Shown in pieces: positions 51,625 through 60,487 of a stretch of 64,000 nucleotides of DNA. The stretch is from Paraburkholderia bryophila (lineage in GTDB: Bacteria > Pseudomonadota > Gammaproteobacteria > Burkholderiales > Burkholderiaceae): positions 1 through 64,000 of the forward strand of contig NZ_QLTK01000015.1 of assembly GCF_003269035.1 (NCBI RefSeq), in the 5' to 3' direction. The translations under genes were made by a program, and so were the position numbers. The notes under the pieces are model-generated. The model searched no databases and was not told the origin of the DNA. It was given only the letters and a program-made list of their open reading frames with translations. The first letter of the stretch is position 1. Every line of letters begins with the position of its first letter.

Positions 51625-52788
51625 TCATGCCGCTTGCGCCGTGGCGGCCATCACGCGGTTGCGACCGGCCGCCTTGGCGGCATACAGCGCCTGGTCGGCG
51701 CGCACCATCAACTGCGCGAGCGACTCACCCTGCCGATACTGGCCCACGCCGACGCTAAAGGTGTAGCGCAAGCCGCCGGGCGGCAACTCGGCCGGCGCGG
51801 CCGCGGCCAGCCGGGCCCGTAGCCGGTCGAGCAGGCTCACCGCCTCGGCGGCGCCGGTCGCCGGGCAGAGTACGCCGAACTCTTCGCCGCCGAGCCGGCC
51901 GAGCACATCGCCGTCCCGCAGATGAGCGGCGACGAACGCCGCGAAATGGCTCAGCACCTGGTCGCCAGCCGCGTGACCGTGACGGTCGTTGACGGCCTTG
52001 AACGAATCGATGTCGATGATCGCCAGCGCCAGCGGCACACCGCTGCGCCGCGACGCGTCGAGCAGCGCGTCGCCGAGTTTCAGGAACGCGCGGCGCGCCA
52101 GCACGCCGGTCAGATCGTCGATGTTCGCCAGACGTTCGAGCCGCTCGGCCAGCCGGTCGTGCGCGAGCATCACCACGCCGATCGACAGACAGGGCGGCGC
52201 CAGCACCCCGAGCGCGAGAAAAATAACGTTGGACGGCGTGACCTGCATCAGGTCGGTCTGGACCAGCCACCCGAAGCCGTACATCACACCGCGCAAGGTA
52301 TGCCCAGCAGATAGCAAGGCGGCCGCGACCGCGAGGAAGTAATAGCTGTAGCACGGCCGGTTCGACGGCCGGCCGCGCAGCAGGATCACGGCCAGCACCG
52401 CATACAGCACCGCGTGGAACACCGACACCAGCGTGACGCGCGCGTTGAAGTCCGGCGCGGCGAAGGTCCAGTAGCACAACCCGGCGAACAGAGCGACCAG
52501 ACCGGCGTAGGCCACCGAGGGCCGCGCGGGGCGCGCGAGAAAGCGCCGGCAGCCCGCCACGATCAGCAGCGGCGAAACGGCCAGCAACATGTTCGAGGCC
52601 ACGAAGGTCAGCCAGCGTGGCGCGTGCCCTTGCAACGAGAAGGCCAGTAACGCGACGATCGCCAGCGCGTTCGCCACGATCCAACTGCCGACGCCGGGAA
52701 TGGCCGCGCGCCGCAACGAGCCGAGCACAGCCATCGCCATGGCGCTCGACAAGACGGTGACCAGCAGAATACTGAGTGGATTGAGCAT
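51625..52788 (-). CDS. Membrane-bound diguanylate cyclase (GGDEF)
   Basis: A 387-residue protein with about seven N-terminal helices and a C-terminal GGDEF domain. The active site is RLGGEEFGVL and the inhibitory RxxD site (RDGD) lies exactly five residues before it, so it should be a feedback-controlled cyclase. The substrate-site strand is LAIIDIDSFKAVNDRHGHAAGDQVL. Start MLNPLSILLVT is chosen over an upstream Met. It is divergent from the cellulose operon, whose synthase needs cyclic-di-GMP. Confidence 0.88.
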   Translation of the reverse strand: MLNPLSILLVTVLSSAMAMAVLGSLRRAAIPGVGSWIVANALAIVALLAFSLQGHAPRWLTFVASNMLLAVSPLLIVAGCRRFLARPARPSVAYAGLVALFAGLCYWTFAAPDFNARVTLVSVFHAVLYAVLAVILLRGRPSNRPCYSYYFLAVAAALLSAGHTLRGVMYGFGWLVQTDLMQVTPSNVIFLALGVLAPPCLSIGVVMLAHDRLAERLERLANIDDLTGVLARRAFLKLGDALLDASRRSGVPLALAIIDIDSFKAVNDRHGHAAGDQVLSHFAAFVAAHLRDGDVLGRLGGEEFGVLCPATGAAEAVSLLDRLRARLAAAAPAELPPGGLRYTFSVGVGQYRQGESLAQLMVRADQALYAAKAAGRNRVMAATAQAA

Positions 52789-53372
52789 CGCAATGAATGG
52801 ATCGAACGGCAATGCAACGGCGCGCTGCACATGCTTGCCTGGTTAAGTCCGCACCCTTGTCCGACACAGTCGACCGTTGTGCGTCCGTAAGCTTAGCTGG
52901 CCGCGGCAGAAGATGGGGGCTCGGCAAACAGCAGGAAGCAGGAAAGAATCGGAAAGAATGTCTGCTTGGACCCGTGTGCCCATGCCTGCTCTTACGGCGT
53001 AGCGTTGCACTCAACACGAAAAAGAAAAGCTAAAACAACCGCGCAAACTGCCGTTAGTCAGGTGAAGCGATCGATCTTACGCGGTGCGCCAAGCGCAAGC
53101 TCTGACACAACGCAATCAGAAAAAATTACGTTGTTGCGCTGCATCCGAAGCAATCGATTGCGCGTATCAAAAGACGAATGGAAAGTGGCTAAAACTTAAC
53201 GTCTTAAGTAGACTCCTGCGCATTGTGTCTGACAAAGTTTGACAAACCAGGCAAGCCGGTAAAAACAACCTGGCCGCGTGCAAGACGCGACTCCCGAAAC
53301 ACATTTTTTTTGCACCGGCCGTCATCGCCTGCCTGTTTTACGAGGAGGCACAACGACCACTTCCCGGAAAAC
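52789..53372. promoter_or_regulatory. Regulatory region between diguanylate cyclase and bcs operon
   Basis: About 580 bp hold no convincing gene. A dyad ACTTAA-CGTC-TTAAGT lies at 53194-53209. TGACAAA occurs twice at about 53230-53245, and TTTGACAAAC could serve as a -35. Several A/T-rich runs occur (53100-53220) in otherwise G+C-rich DNA. The promoters of both divergent units must lie here; I cannot fix the start sites. Confidence 0.5.
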
Positions 53373-53828
53373 ATGGTCCCCATTCTCGATTACCTGCTGG
53401 AACGCCAGATCTCGCCACAATGGCGCGGCATGCTGAGCGCACTGGCGACCGAGTTCGAAGCGCAGATTGGTCGCGATGAACTACGTCAGCTGATGCACCG
53501 CGTCGGCAGCCGCTTCGCGAGCGCGCATCCGCTGCCGGCCTGCGGCTCGACCGCCGAACTCGCGCACACGTTGAACCTGGTTTGGCATGACATGGATTGG
53601 GGCTACGTGGAACTGGCGGACGAACCCGAGTCGTTGCGGATCGTTCACTTCTGCTCGCCGCTGCTCGCCTTCGGCGGCACGGCCTTGACGTGGACGCCGG
53701 CGTTTCTCGAGGGCGTCTATCAGACGTGGCTGAGCGCGTTGGGTGCGCAAGGCCTGTCGGTGGCGCAGACGAGCGGTTACGGTGAGGACACTGCGATCGA
53801 GTTCCGGCTGGGACGCCATCCGGGTTGA
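53373..53828 (+). CDS. bcsD: Cellulose synthase subunit BcsD
   Basis: A 151-residue BcsD. MVPILDYLLERQISPQWRGMLSALATEFE, DMDWGYVELADE and TWTPAFLEGVYQTWLSALGAQ match the family. BcsD forms periplasmic or cytoplasmic octameric rings that help order nascent glucan chains in acetic-acid bacteria. The reading frame stays open another 50 codons upstream, but the Met at 53373 gives the normal N-terminus, with GGAA just upstream. First gene of the bcs operon; bcsP follows after about 220 bp. Confidence 0.88.
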   Translation: MVPILDYLLERQISPQWRGMLSALATEFEAQIGRDELRQLMHRVGSRFASAHPLPACGSTAELAHTLNLVWHDMDWGYVELADEPESLRIVHFCSPLLAFGGTALTWTPAFLEGVYQTWLSALGAQGLSVAQTSGYGEDTAIEFRLGRHPG

Positions 53829-54047
53829 ACGTGGCTTGCGATCAGAGAGTGAGTAAGCGCAATCGCGCTAGCAAAGACAGCCGCGGTAGCCGTTGCTTTT
53901 ACGCGGGCGGCATCAGGTAGTTCAAGCAGTGGAACAACGCGCCAGACCGGTGCGCGTGCAATGGCAGGATCCGCTTTCCAGCGCCGGAAGCAGGCAGGCA
54001 CGTCACGGCGCCGGGGTTACGCAAGTCACGAACAAGACGGTGGCACT

Positions 54048-54881
54048 ATGAGTTCATCCAGCGACATCGAAAAGCTTTTCGATCATTTCGGCGGCGACGC
54101 CAATGCGTACCAGGAAATCGGCCGCGAAAACGAGGCGCGCTCGGCACGCACGCGTTGGCCCTTGCTGGTCAAGCTGGATCTGAGTCAACCGGCGATTCCC
54201 GCCATCGGTCAGCGCGTGGCGCGGGCTCAGCCGCCAGTGGCCGTGCCGCTCGCCGTCGATCCGCACGACACCACGCCGAAAGACGCCGCCTCGGTGACGC
54301 GCGCGAAAGCGCCGTTGTTCACCCGTTCGCATCGGCGCGATATTCCGCCGGTGGCGGTGGCCGCTGCGCCGTCCACGGCGCCGCGCGGCGCTTCGCGTTT
54401 CGGCGAACTCGATCTGCCTGAAACCGTGGCGAAGATCGATGCCGTTGCGCCGGCGGCACCCGCCGCCGTGCGGGTGGACGCGGTGGCGGCGGTGGCGGCG
54501 GAGGTCGTGCCGGCTGCCGTGCCGGTGGCTCCGGCCGCCCCAACCGCCCCAATCGCCCCGGTCCAGTTCCGTACGCCGGTGATGCAACCGATCCCGCCGA
54601 TCCAACCCGCCGCGCCAGCCTGGGCGCAACCGGCACAACCGGCACAACCCGCCGCCCCCGCCGCGCCGCCTTCGATCCTCGGCAAACTCTTCACCCCCGA
54701 GCCCGCCGCCACGCCGCCGCGACCCGCCGCGTCCCAGGCCGCCGGCGCACCGCTGCACTCGGTCTTCGACCGGCTGCGCGGCACGCCCGCCCCGATAGTC
54801 GCCGCCCCGGTCAGCGCCACGCGCGCCGCCGCGCCCGCCCCTTCCAACTCGTGGCTGGTCAACGGCCCTCGTCGCTCATGA
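54048..54881 (+). CDS. bcsP: Cellulose biosynthesis protein BcsP (BcsR-like N-terminus)
   Basis: A 277-residue protein. Residues 5-42 read DIEKLFDHFGG, then YQEI and RWPLLVKL, resembling enterobacterial BcsR. The rest is Pro/Ala-rich and probably disordered, with PAQPAQPA-type repeats around residues 195-215 and a short conserved C-terminal end (SVFDRLRG and SWLVNGPRRS). ATG at 54048 follows AGACGGTGG; the longer in-frame reading is basic and unlikely. The stop overlaps bcsQ by 4 bp. Likely forms a regulatory or scaffolding complex with BcsQ, by analogy with BcsR-BcsQ. Confidence 0.83.
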   Translation: MSSSSDIEKLFDHFGGDANAYQEIGRENEARSARTRWPLLVKLDLSQPAIPAIGQRVARAQPPVAVPLAVDPHDTTPKDAASVTRAKAPLFTRSHRRDIPPVAVAAAPSTAPRGASRFGELDLPETVAKIDAVAPAAPAAVRVDAVAAVAAEVVPAAVPVAPAAPTAPIAPVQFRTPVMQPIPPIQPAAPAWAQPAQPAQPAAPAAPPSILGKLFTPEPAATPPRPAASQAAGAPLHSVFDRLRGTPAPIVAAPVSATRAAAPAPSNSWLVNGPRRS

Positions 54882-55666
54882 AAGTCATCGCGGTGGTGTC
54901 CGCCAAAGGCGGGGTCGGCAAGACCACCCTCGCCGCCAATCTCGCCTGCGTGCTGGCTGCCGGCGGCCGGCGCGTGATCGCGATCGACCTCGATCCGCAG
55001 AACGCGCTGCGTCTGCATTTCGGCGTGCCGCTCGACAGCATCGACGGTTTGTCGCGCGCCACGCTGACGGGCGACCCATGGCAAACGGTGTTGTTCGACG
55101 GTCTGGACGGCGTGACCGTGCTGCCCTACGGCGCGGTGCTCGAAGACGACCGCCGCCGCTTCGAAGCGCTGATCGACCAGGACCCGCACTGGCTCGCGCA
55201 AGCGTTGCAGAACCTGCGGCTCGATGCGTCGGACGTGGTCATTATCGACACGCCGCCGGGTTCGTCCGCGTATGTCCGCGCCGCGCTGAGCACGGCCACC
55301 TTCGCGCTGAACGTGGTGCTCGCCGACGCCGCCTCGTACGCGGCGATTCCGCTGATGGAGCGGCTGATCGATACCTATGCGACGCCGCGCGCCGAATTCG
55401 GCGGCGTGGGCTACGTGGCCAACCAGATCGACCAGTCGCGCCACCTCACCAAAGACGTGCTCAAGGTGCTGCGCCAGATGCTCGGCGCGCGGCTCTTCCC
55501 CGGCGTGATCCATCTGGACGAAGGCGTGAGCGAAGCGCTCGCCTGCGACACCACGCTGATTCATTACGATCCACTCAGCCAGGCCGCCGCCGATTTCCGC
55601 GCGTGCGGCGCCTGGCTGATAAGCGCCGTCGACGCGATCGCCGTCTCGCCGAGGAACGTCGCATGA
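54878..55666 (+). CDS. bcsQ: Cellulose synthase-associated ParA/MinD-like ATPase BcsQ
   Basis: A 262-residue SIMIBI ATPase. The deviant Walker A is SAKGGVGKTTLAANLA, followed by VIAIDLDPQNALRLHFG and the switch IIDTPPGSSAYVRAAL. BcsQ localises or activates cellulose secretion at the pole, together with BcsR/BcsP. ATG at 54878 overlaps the bcsP stop and its own stop overlaps bcsA (ATGA), so the three are translationally coupled. Confidence 0.9.
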   Translation: MKVIAVVSAKGGVGKTTLAANLACVLAAGGRRVIAIDLDPQNALRLHFGVPLDSIDGLSRATLTGDPWQTVLFDGLDGVTVLPYGAVLEDDRRRFEALIDQDPHWLAQALQNLRLDASDVVIIDTPPGSSAYVRAALSTATFALNVVLADAASYAAIPLMERLIDTYATPRAEFGGVGYVANQIDQSRHLTKDVLKVLRQMLGARLFPGVIHLDEGVSEALACDTTLIHYDPLSQAAADFRACGAWLISAVDAIAVSPRNVA

Positions 55667-57867
55667 GCACGGCACAGCCGCAGGACATCGAGGCCGGCGA
55701 ACCATCGCGGCTGGAGCGTTTCGTCGACGCGCGCTTCTGGAACAGCCGCGTCGTCACCGGTCTGGTGACGCTGTTCGCGCTGATCATGCTGTACTTCGTG
55801 TTTACGGTGCCGCTCGCGTTCTACGAGCAACTTACATTCGCGACCTGCTGCTTCGTGACCGCGCTGCTGTTCCGCCGCCTGCCCGGCCGTTACGCGACGA
55901 TGGTGATGATCATGCTGTCGGTGGTCACGTCGGGCCGCTATATGTACTGGCGGCTGACCGCCACCACTTACTGGGAGCATCCGCTCGACGCCGCCTGGGG
56001 TCTGCTGCTGGTGTCCGCCGAAGTCTATTCGACCGTCGTGCTGATGCTCGGCTACTTCCAGACCGCCTGGCCGCTCAAGCGCAAGCCGATGCCGCTGCCC
56101 GCCTCGCGCGACCTGTGGCCGACCGTCGACATTTTCATTCCGACCTACAACGAGCCGCTTTCGGTGGTGAAGCCGACCATCTACGCCGCGCTCGCGCTCG
56201 ACTATCCGGCCGAAAAAATTTCGATCCACGTGCTCGACGACGGCCGCCGTCCCGAGTTCAAGGCGTTCTGCGAAGACGTCGGCGTGAACTGGACGATCCG
56301 CACGCATAACCGGCACGCGAAGGCCGGCAATATCAACGAGGCGCTGAAGATCACCAGCGGCGAATACCTCGCGATTTTCGACTGCGATCACATACCGACC
56401 CGCTCGTTTTTGCAGATCGGCCTCGGCTGGTTCCTGCGCGACAAGCTGCTGTCCATGCTGCAGACGCCGCACCACTTCTTCTCCGCCGATCCGTTCGAGC
56501 GCAACCTCGGCACGTTCCGCAAGGTGCCCAACGAAGGCGAACTGTTCTACGGCCTCGTGCAGGACGGCAACGACCTGTGGAACGCAACCTTCTTCTGCGG
56601 TTCGTGCGCGCTGCTGCGCCGGACCATGGTCGAGGAGATCGGCGGCATCGCGGTCGAAACCGTTACCGAAGACGCGCACACCGCGCTGAAGCTGCACCGC
56701 CTCGGCTACACCACCGCGTATCTGGCGATTCCACAGGCCGCTGGTCTCGCCACCGAATCGCTGTCGGGCCACATCGGCCAGCGGATTCGCTGGGCGCGCG
56801 GCATGACGCAGATTTTCCGGATCGACAATCCGCTCACCGGCAAGGGCCTCAAGATCGGTCAGCGGCTGTGCTATCTGAACGCGATGATGCACTTCTTCTA
56901 CGGCATTCCGCGTCTGGTGTTTCTGACCGCGCCGCTGTCGTATCTGTTCTTCGGCGCGCACGTGATCGAGGCCGCGGCCAGCACGATCGCGATCTACGCG
57001 CTGCCGCACATGATGCATGCGAGCATCACCAATTCGCGGATGCAGCGCTCGTTCCGCCATTCGTTCTGGGCCGAAGTGTATGAGTCGGTGCTGGCCTCGT
57101 ACATCACCGCACCGACGCTGCTTGCGCTGATCAACCCGAAGCTCGGCAAGTTCAACGTGACGGCCAAGGGCGGCCAGATCGAGAAGAACTATTTCGACTG
57201 GGCGATCTCGCGGCCGTATCTGTTCCTGCTGTTGCTGAACCTGATCGGCTTCTGCGTGGGCGTCGTCCATATCTATTTCAACTGGCATCTGCGCAGCGTG
57301 GTGCAGACCACCGTGCTGAACCTCGCGTGGACCACCTACAACATGCTAATTCTTGGCGCGAGCGTGGCCGCCGCGAGCGAGCGTCGGCAGATTCGCGCGG
57401 TGCACCGCGTGGCCATGCAAATGCCCGTGATGCTGAAGTTCTCGACCGGCCGCACGCTCGCCTGCGAAACCATCGACTACTCGGAAGGCGGCGTGGGTGT
57501 CGCGCTGCCCGCGGCGATCCAGGTGCCGATGCACGAACGCGTGACCGTGTCGCTGTTTCGCGGCGACGAGGAATACGCATTCCCCGCGACGGTCGGCTTC
57601 ACCGCGCCGGGCCGTGTCGGCCTGCGCTTCTCCCAGCTCACGCGCGAACAGGAATACGAGTTCGTCAAGACCACCTTCGCCCGCGCGGATGCATGGACCG
57701 GCTGGGCCGAAGGACGCCAGCAGGACACGCCGCTGCGCGGCCTGTCGCATGTGCTGACGGTCGGCGCGCGCGGCATCGTGGGCCTGTTCGAGCATCTTTA
57801 CGCCGACCTTCGCAGCTCGATGAAAAGCCGTCCAGTGGACGTCAAGAAGCTAAAAACCAAAGACTGA
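55663..57867 (+). CDS. bcsA: Cellulose synthase catalytic subunit BcsA
   Basis: A 734-residue family-2 glycosyltransferase with eight or so helices. Catalytic motifs: LDDGRRPEF near residue 190, FDCDHIP near 240, VTEDAHT near 335 and QRIRWARG near 373. The C-terminal PilZ domain has the RxxxR motif (ERRQIRAVHR near 577) and DYSEGGVGVAL, so cyclic-di-GMP should relieve autoinhibition. It polymerises UDP-glucose and threads the chain through the inner membrane with BcsB. Overlaps bcsQ by 4 bp; bcsB starts 3 bp after it. Confidence 0.96.
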   Translation: MSTAQPQDIEAGEPSRLERFVDARFWNSRVVTGLVTLFALIMLYFVFTVPLAFYEQLTFATCCFVTALLFRRLPGRYATMVMIMLSVVTSGRYMYWRLTATTYWEHPLDAAWGLLLVSAEVYSTVVLMLGYFQTAWPLKRKPMPLPASRDLWPTVDIFIPTYNEPLSVVKPTIYAALALDYPAEKISIHVLDDGRRPEFKAFCEDVGVNWTIRTHNRHAKAGNINEALKITSGEYLAIFDCDHIPTRSFLQIGLGWFLRDKLLSMLQTPHHFFSADPFERNLGTFRKVPNEGELFYGLVQDGNDLWNATFFCGSCALLRRTMVEEIGGIAVETVTEDAHTALKLHRLGYTTAYLAIPQAAGLATESLSGHIGQRIRWARGMTQIFRIDNPLTGKGLKIGQRLCYLNAMMHFFYGIPRLVFLTAPLSYLFFGAHVIEAAASTIAIYALPHMMHASITNSRMQRSFRHSFWAEVYESVLASYITAPTLLALINPKLGKFNVTAKGGQIEKNYFDWAISRPYLFLLLLNLIGFCVGVVHIYFNWHLRSVVQTTVLNLAWTTYNMLILGASVAAASERRQIRAVHRVAMQMPVMLKFSTGRTLACETIDYSEGGVGVALPAAIQVPMHERVTVSLFRGDEEYAFPATVGFTAPGRVGLRFSQLTREQEYEFVKTTFARADAWTGWAEGRQQDTPLRGLSHVLTVGARGIVGLFEHLYADLRSSMKSRPVDVKKLKTKD

Positions 57868-57870
57868 TCT

Positions 57871-60471
57871 ATGCGCAACCGGATGGCGAAGGCACACAAC
57901 GAACGCTCGCGCGACGAGCGCGGTGGAATGGGACCGGCAGCGCGCCGCTTCGCAGGTCCCGGCTCGCAACGGCTGATGCGCGGGCTCGCCTGCTGGCTCG
58001 CATTGCAGACCGCCCTGGCGGCGCCGCTCGTGTCGGTCGCCGAGGCGGCTGAAGCCGTCGCGGCAACGGCGAGCCCCGCAGCGGACTTAACCCAGACACG
58101 CCAGACACGCGCGGCAGCGGGTGAGCAAAGCGCACCGGGCGCACCAGGCGCCCCGGCCACGCCCGTCGCCACCGGCGTGGGCAGCGTGCCCGCGCCGAGC
58201 CCTGCCGTGCCGTACGATCCGAACACGCTCGCCCAAGCCGCGTTGGCGACGCCGACGCCCGCGCTCGCCGCGTCGTCGGTGAAGGCGTTGGGCATCAAGA
58301 CGCCGACCACCGCCGAACCCGGCACGCTGGTGCCGGGCGGCCGGCGTCAGACGCTGACCTTCGCCGATCTCGGCGCGCTCGATCCGCTGCAACTGCGCGG
58401 CACCGACGGCCAGAACGGCGTGGCGTTCTCGGTGCGCGGCGACGAAGTGGTGACCGGTGCAGTGCTGCACCTCGTCTACAGCTACTCGCCCGCGCTGCTG
58501 CCGAACATCTCGCAACTGAAAGTGCTGGTGAACGGCGAAGTCGCCGCGACCCTGCCGGTGCCGCATGAACAGTCCGGCATGCTGGTGGCGCGCGACGTGT
58601 CGATCGATCCGCGCTTCATCACCGAGTTCAATCACCTGAACGTGCAGTTGATCGGCCATTACACGACGAGCTGCGAGGACCCGGCGAACTCGTCGCTGTG
58701 GGCCACCGTCAGCAACGCGAGTTCGCTCGATCTGACCTACGCGTCGCTCGCCAGCAAGCCGGATCTGGCGGCGCTGCCGCAGCCGTTTTTCGACCGTCGC
58801 GACGTGCGCCGGCTCGAACTGCCGTTCGTGTTTCCGCAAAAACCGGGCGCGGCGACGCTCGAAGCGGGCGGCATCGTCGCCTCATGGTTCGGTGCGCTGG
58901 CCGGTTATCGCGGCGCGGTGTTTCCGGCGCAACTGGACAACGCGCCGTTGTCGGGCAACGCGGTGGTGTTCGCCACCTCCGACCAGCGCCCGGCCGGCAT
59001 CGAGATTCCGGCGATCTCCGGTCCGACCATCGCGGTAGTGGATCGCGAAGCGCCGGCGCGCGGCAAGCTGCTGCTCGTGCTCGGGCGCACCGAAGCCGAA
59101 CTGAAGACCGCCGCGAAGGCGCTCGGCATCGGCCAGAACACGTTGACGGGTGCGAGCGCAACCATCACGCAGTTGAACGAACTCGGGCCGCGCGCGCCGT
59201 ACGACGCGCCGAACTGGTTGCCGACTCACCGCGCGGTGCGCTTCGGCGAACTCGCCGACGCGCGCGATCTGACCGTGTCCGGCTACGACGCCGACGCGGT
59301 GCGCGTGAATCTGCGCGTGCCGCCCGATCTGTTCATGTGGCACACCAAGGGCGCGCCGATCGATCTGCGCTACCGCTACACGGTGCGCCCGCATGTCGAC
59401 CGGTCGTCGTTGAACGTGAGCGTGAACAACGGCTTCGTGCAGGCCCTGCCGATTCCGGCCGAGTCCGCTTCCGTGTTCGAGCTGAGTCATTACTTCGCGC
59501 GCGTGTTGCCGGACCGGACCGCCGAGGCGCGCCGCACCGTCTACATTCCGCCGCTGCTGCTGACGCCGCGCGCGCAGGTGCGCCTGCACTTCTACTACGA
59601 CATTCCCGATACCGGCGAATGCCACGGCCGTCTGCTCGACAACGTGGTCGGCGCGATCGATCCGAATTCGACGATCGACCTGTCGTCGTTCCCGCATTAC
59701 ATGGCACTGCCCGATCTGGCCGCGTTCGCCAATAGCGGCTTTCCGTTCACGCGCATGGCGGATCTCTCCGAGACCGCCGCGATCCTGCCGAACGACGCCG
59801 ATTCGAGCGACTACAGCCTGTTTCTGCTGACCATGGGCCGGATGGGCGCGTCGACCGGATATCCGGTGAACGGCGTGAGCGTCGGCACCGCGGACGACGT
59901 CGATAAATACGCCAACAAGGACCTGCTGGTGTTCGGCGCACCGGGTAAGCAGCCGCTGCTGCAACGCTGGGCCAAATCGATGCCGTTCTCGAGCGACGGC
60001 GATTCGCGCACCTTCCAGCTCTCCGACATCGTCTTCAAACTCGAGGACTGGTGGCATGGCGAGCGCGGTGTCGAACGCACGCCGGCGCGCGCCGACCTGA
60101 CGCTGGTGAGTTCGAACGGGGACGCGCTGCTGACCGGTTTCGAGTCGCCGCTGCAGAAGAACCGCAGCGCGGTCGCGCTGGTGAGCACCGCGGGCCAGTC
60201 GGACGCCGATCTCTCGGCGGCGCTGCTCGATGCCGACGTGCTGCCGGAAATTCAAGGGGCGATGGCCGTGATTCACGGCCGCACCGTGACCATTACGTCG
60301 AACGGCGAAGCGTATTACATCGGCCATCTGTCGCCGCAGGAGTATCTGCGCTGGGCGCTGTCGTCGCATCCGCTGCTGTTGATGCTGGGCGGCGTGCTCG
60401 CCGCGCTGATCATCGCGGGCCTGTTCTACCGGACGCTGCGCTCGGTCGCCGCGCGCCGCCTGAAGGACTGA
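57871..60471 (+). CDS. bcsB: Cellulose synthase regulatory subunit BcsB
   Basis: An 866-residue periplasmic subunit with an N-terminal hydrophobic signal around residues 30-60 after a basic start. An Ala/Pro/Thr-rich stretch of about 80 residues follows, longer than usual. Carbohydrate-binding and flavodoxin-like domains follow (TLTFADLGALDPLQLRG, DVSIDPRFITEFNHLNVQLIGHY, LELPFVFPQKPG). A C-terminal membrane anchor is seen in PLLLMLGGVLAALIIAGLFY. It guides glucan across the periplasm and stabilises BcsA. bcsZ starts 16 bp downstream. Confidence 0.94.
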   Translation: MRNRMAKAHNERSRDERGGMGPAARRFAGPGSQRLMRGLACWLALQTALAAPLVSVAEAAEAVAATASPAADLTQTRQTRAAAGEQSAPGAPGAPATPVATGVGSVPAPSPAVPYDPNTLAQAALATPTPALAASSVKALGIKTPTTAEPGTLVPGGRRQTLTFADLGALDPLQLRGTDGQNGVAFSVRGDEVVTGAVLHLVYSYSPALLPNISQLKVLVNGEVAATLPVPHEQSGMLVARDVSIDPRFITEFNHLNVQLIGHYTTSCEDPANSSLWATVSNASSLDLTYASLASKPDLAALPQPFFDRRDVRRLELPFVFPQKPGAATLEAGGIVASWFGALAGYRGAVFPAQLDNAPLSGNAVVFATSDQRPAGIEIPAISGPTIAVVDREAPARGKLLLVLGRTEAELKTAAKALGIGQNTLTGASATITQLNELGPRAPYDAPNWLPTHRAVRFGELADARDLTVSGYDADAVRVNLRVPPDLFMWHTKGAPIDLRYRYTVRPHVDRSSLNVSVNNGFVQALPIPAESASVFELSHYFARVLPDRTAEARRTVYIPPLLLTPRAQVRLHFYYDIPDTGECHGRLLDNVVGAIDPNSTIDLSSFPHYMALPDLAAFANSGFPFTRMADLSETAAILPNDADSSDYSLFLLTMGRMGASTGYPVNGVSVGTADDVDKYANKDLLVFGAPGKQPLLQRWAKSMPFSSDGDSRTFQLSDIVFKLEDWWHGERGVERTPARADLTLVSSNGDALLTGFESPLQKNRSAVALVSTAGQSDADLSAALLDADVLPEIQGAMAVIHGRTVTITSNGEAYYIGHLSPQEYLRWALSSHPLLLMLGGVLAALIIAGLFYRTLRSVAARRLKD

Positions 60472-60487
60472 GGACTGAGGACTGTTT

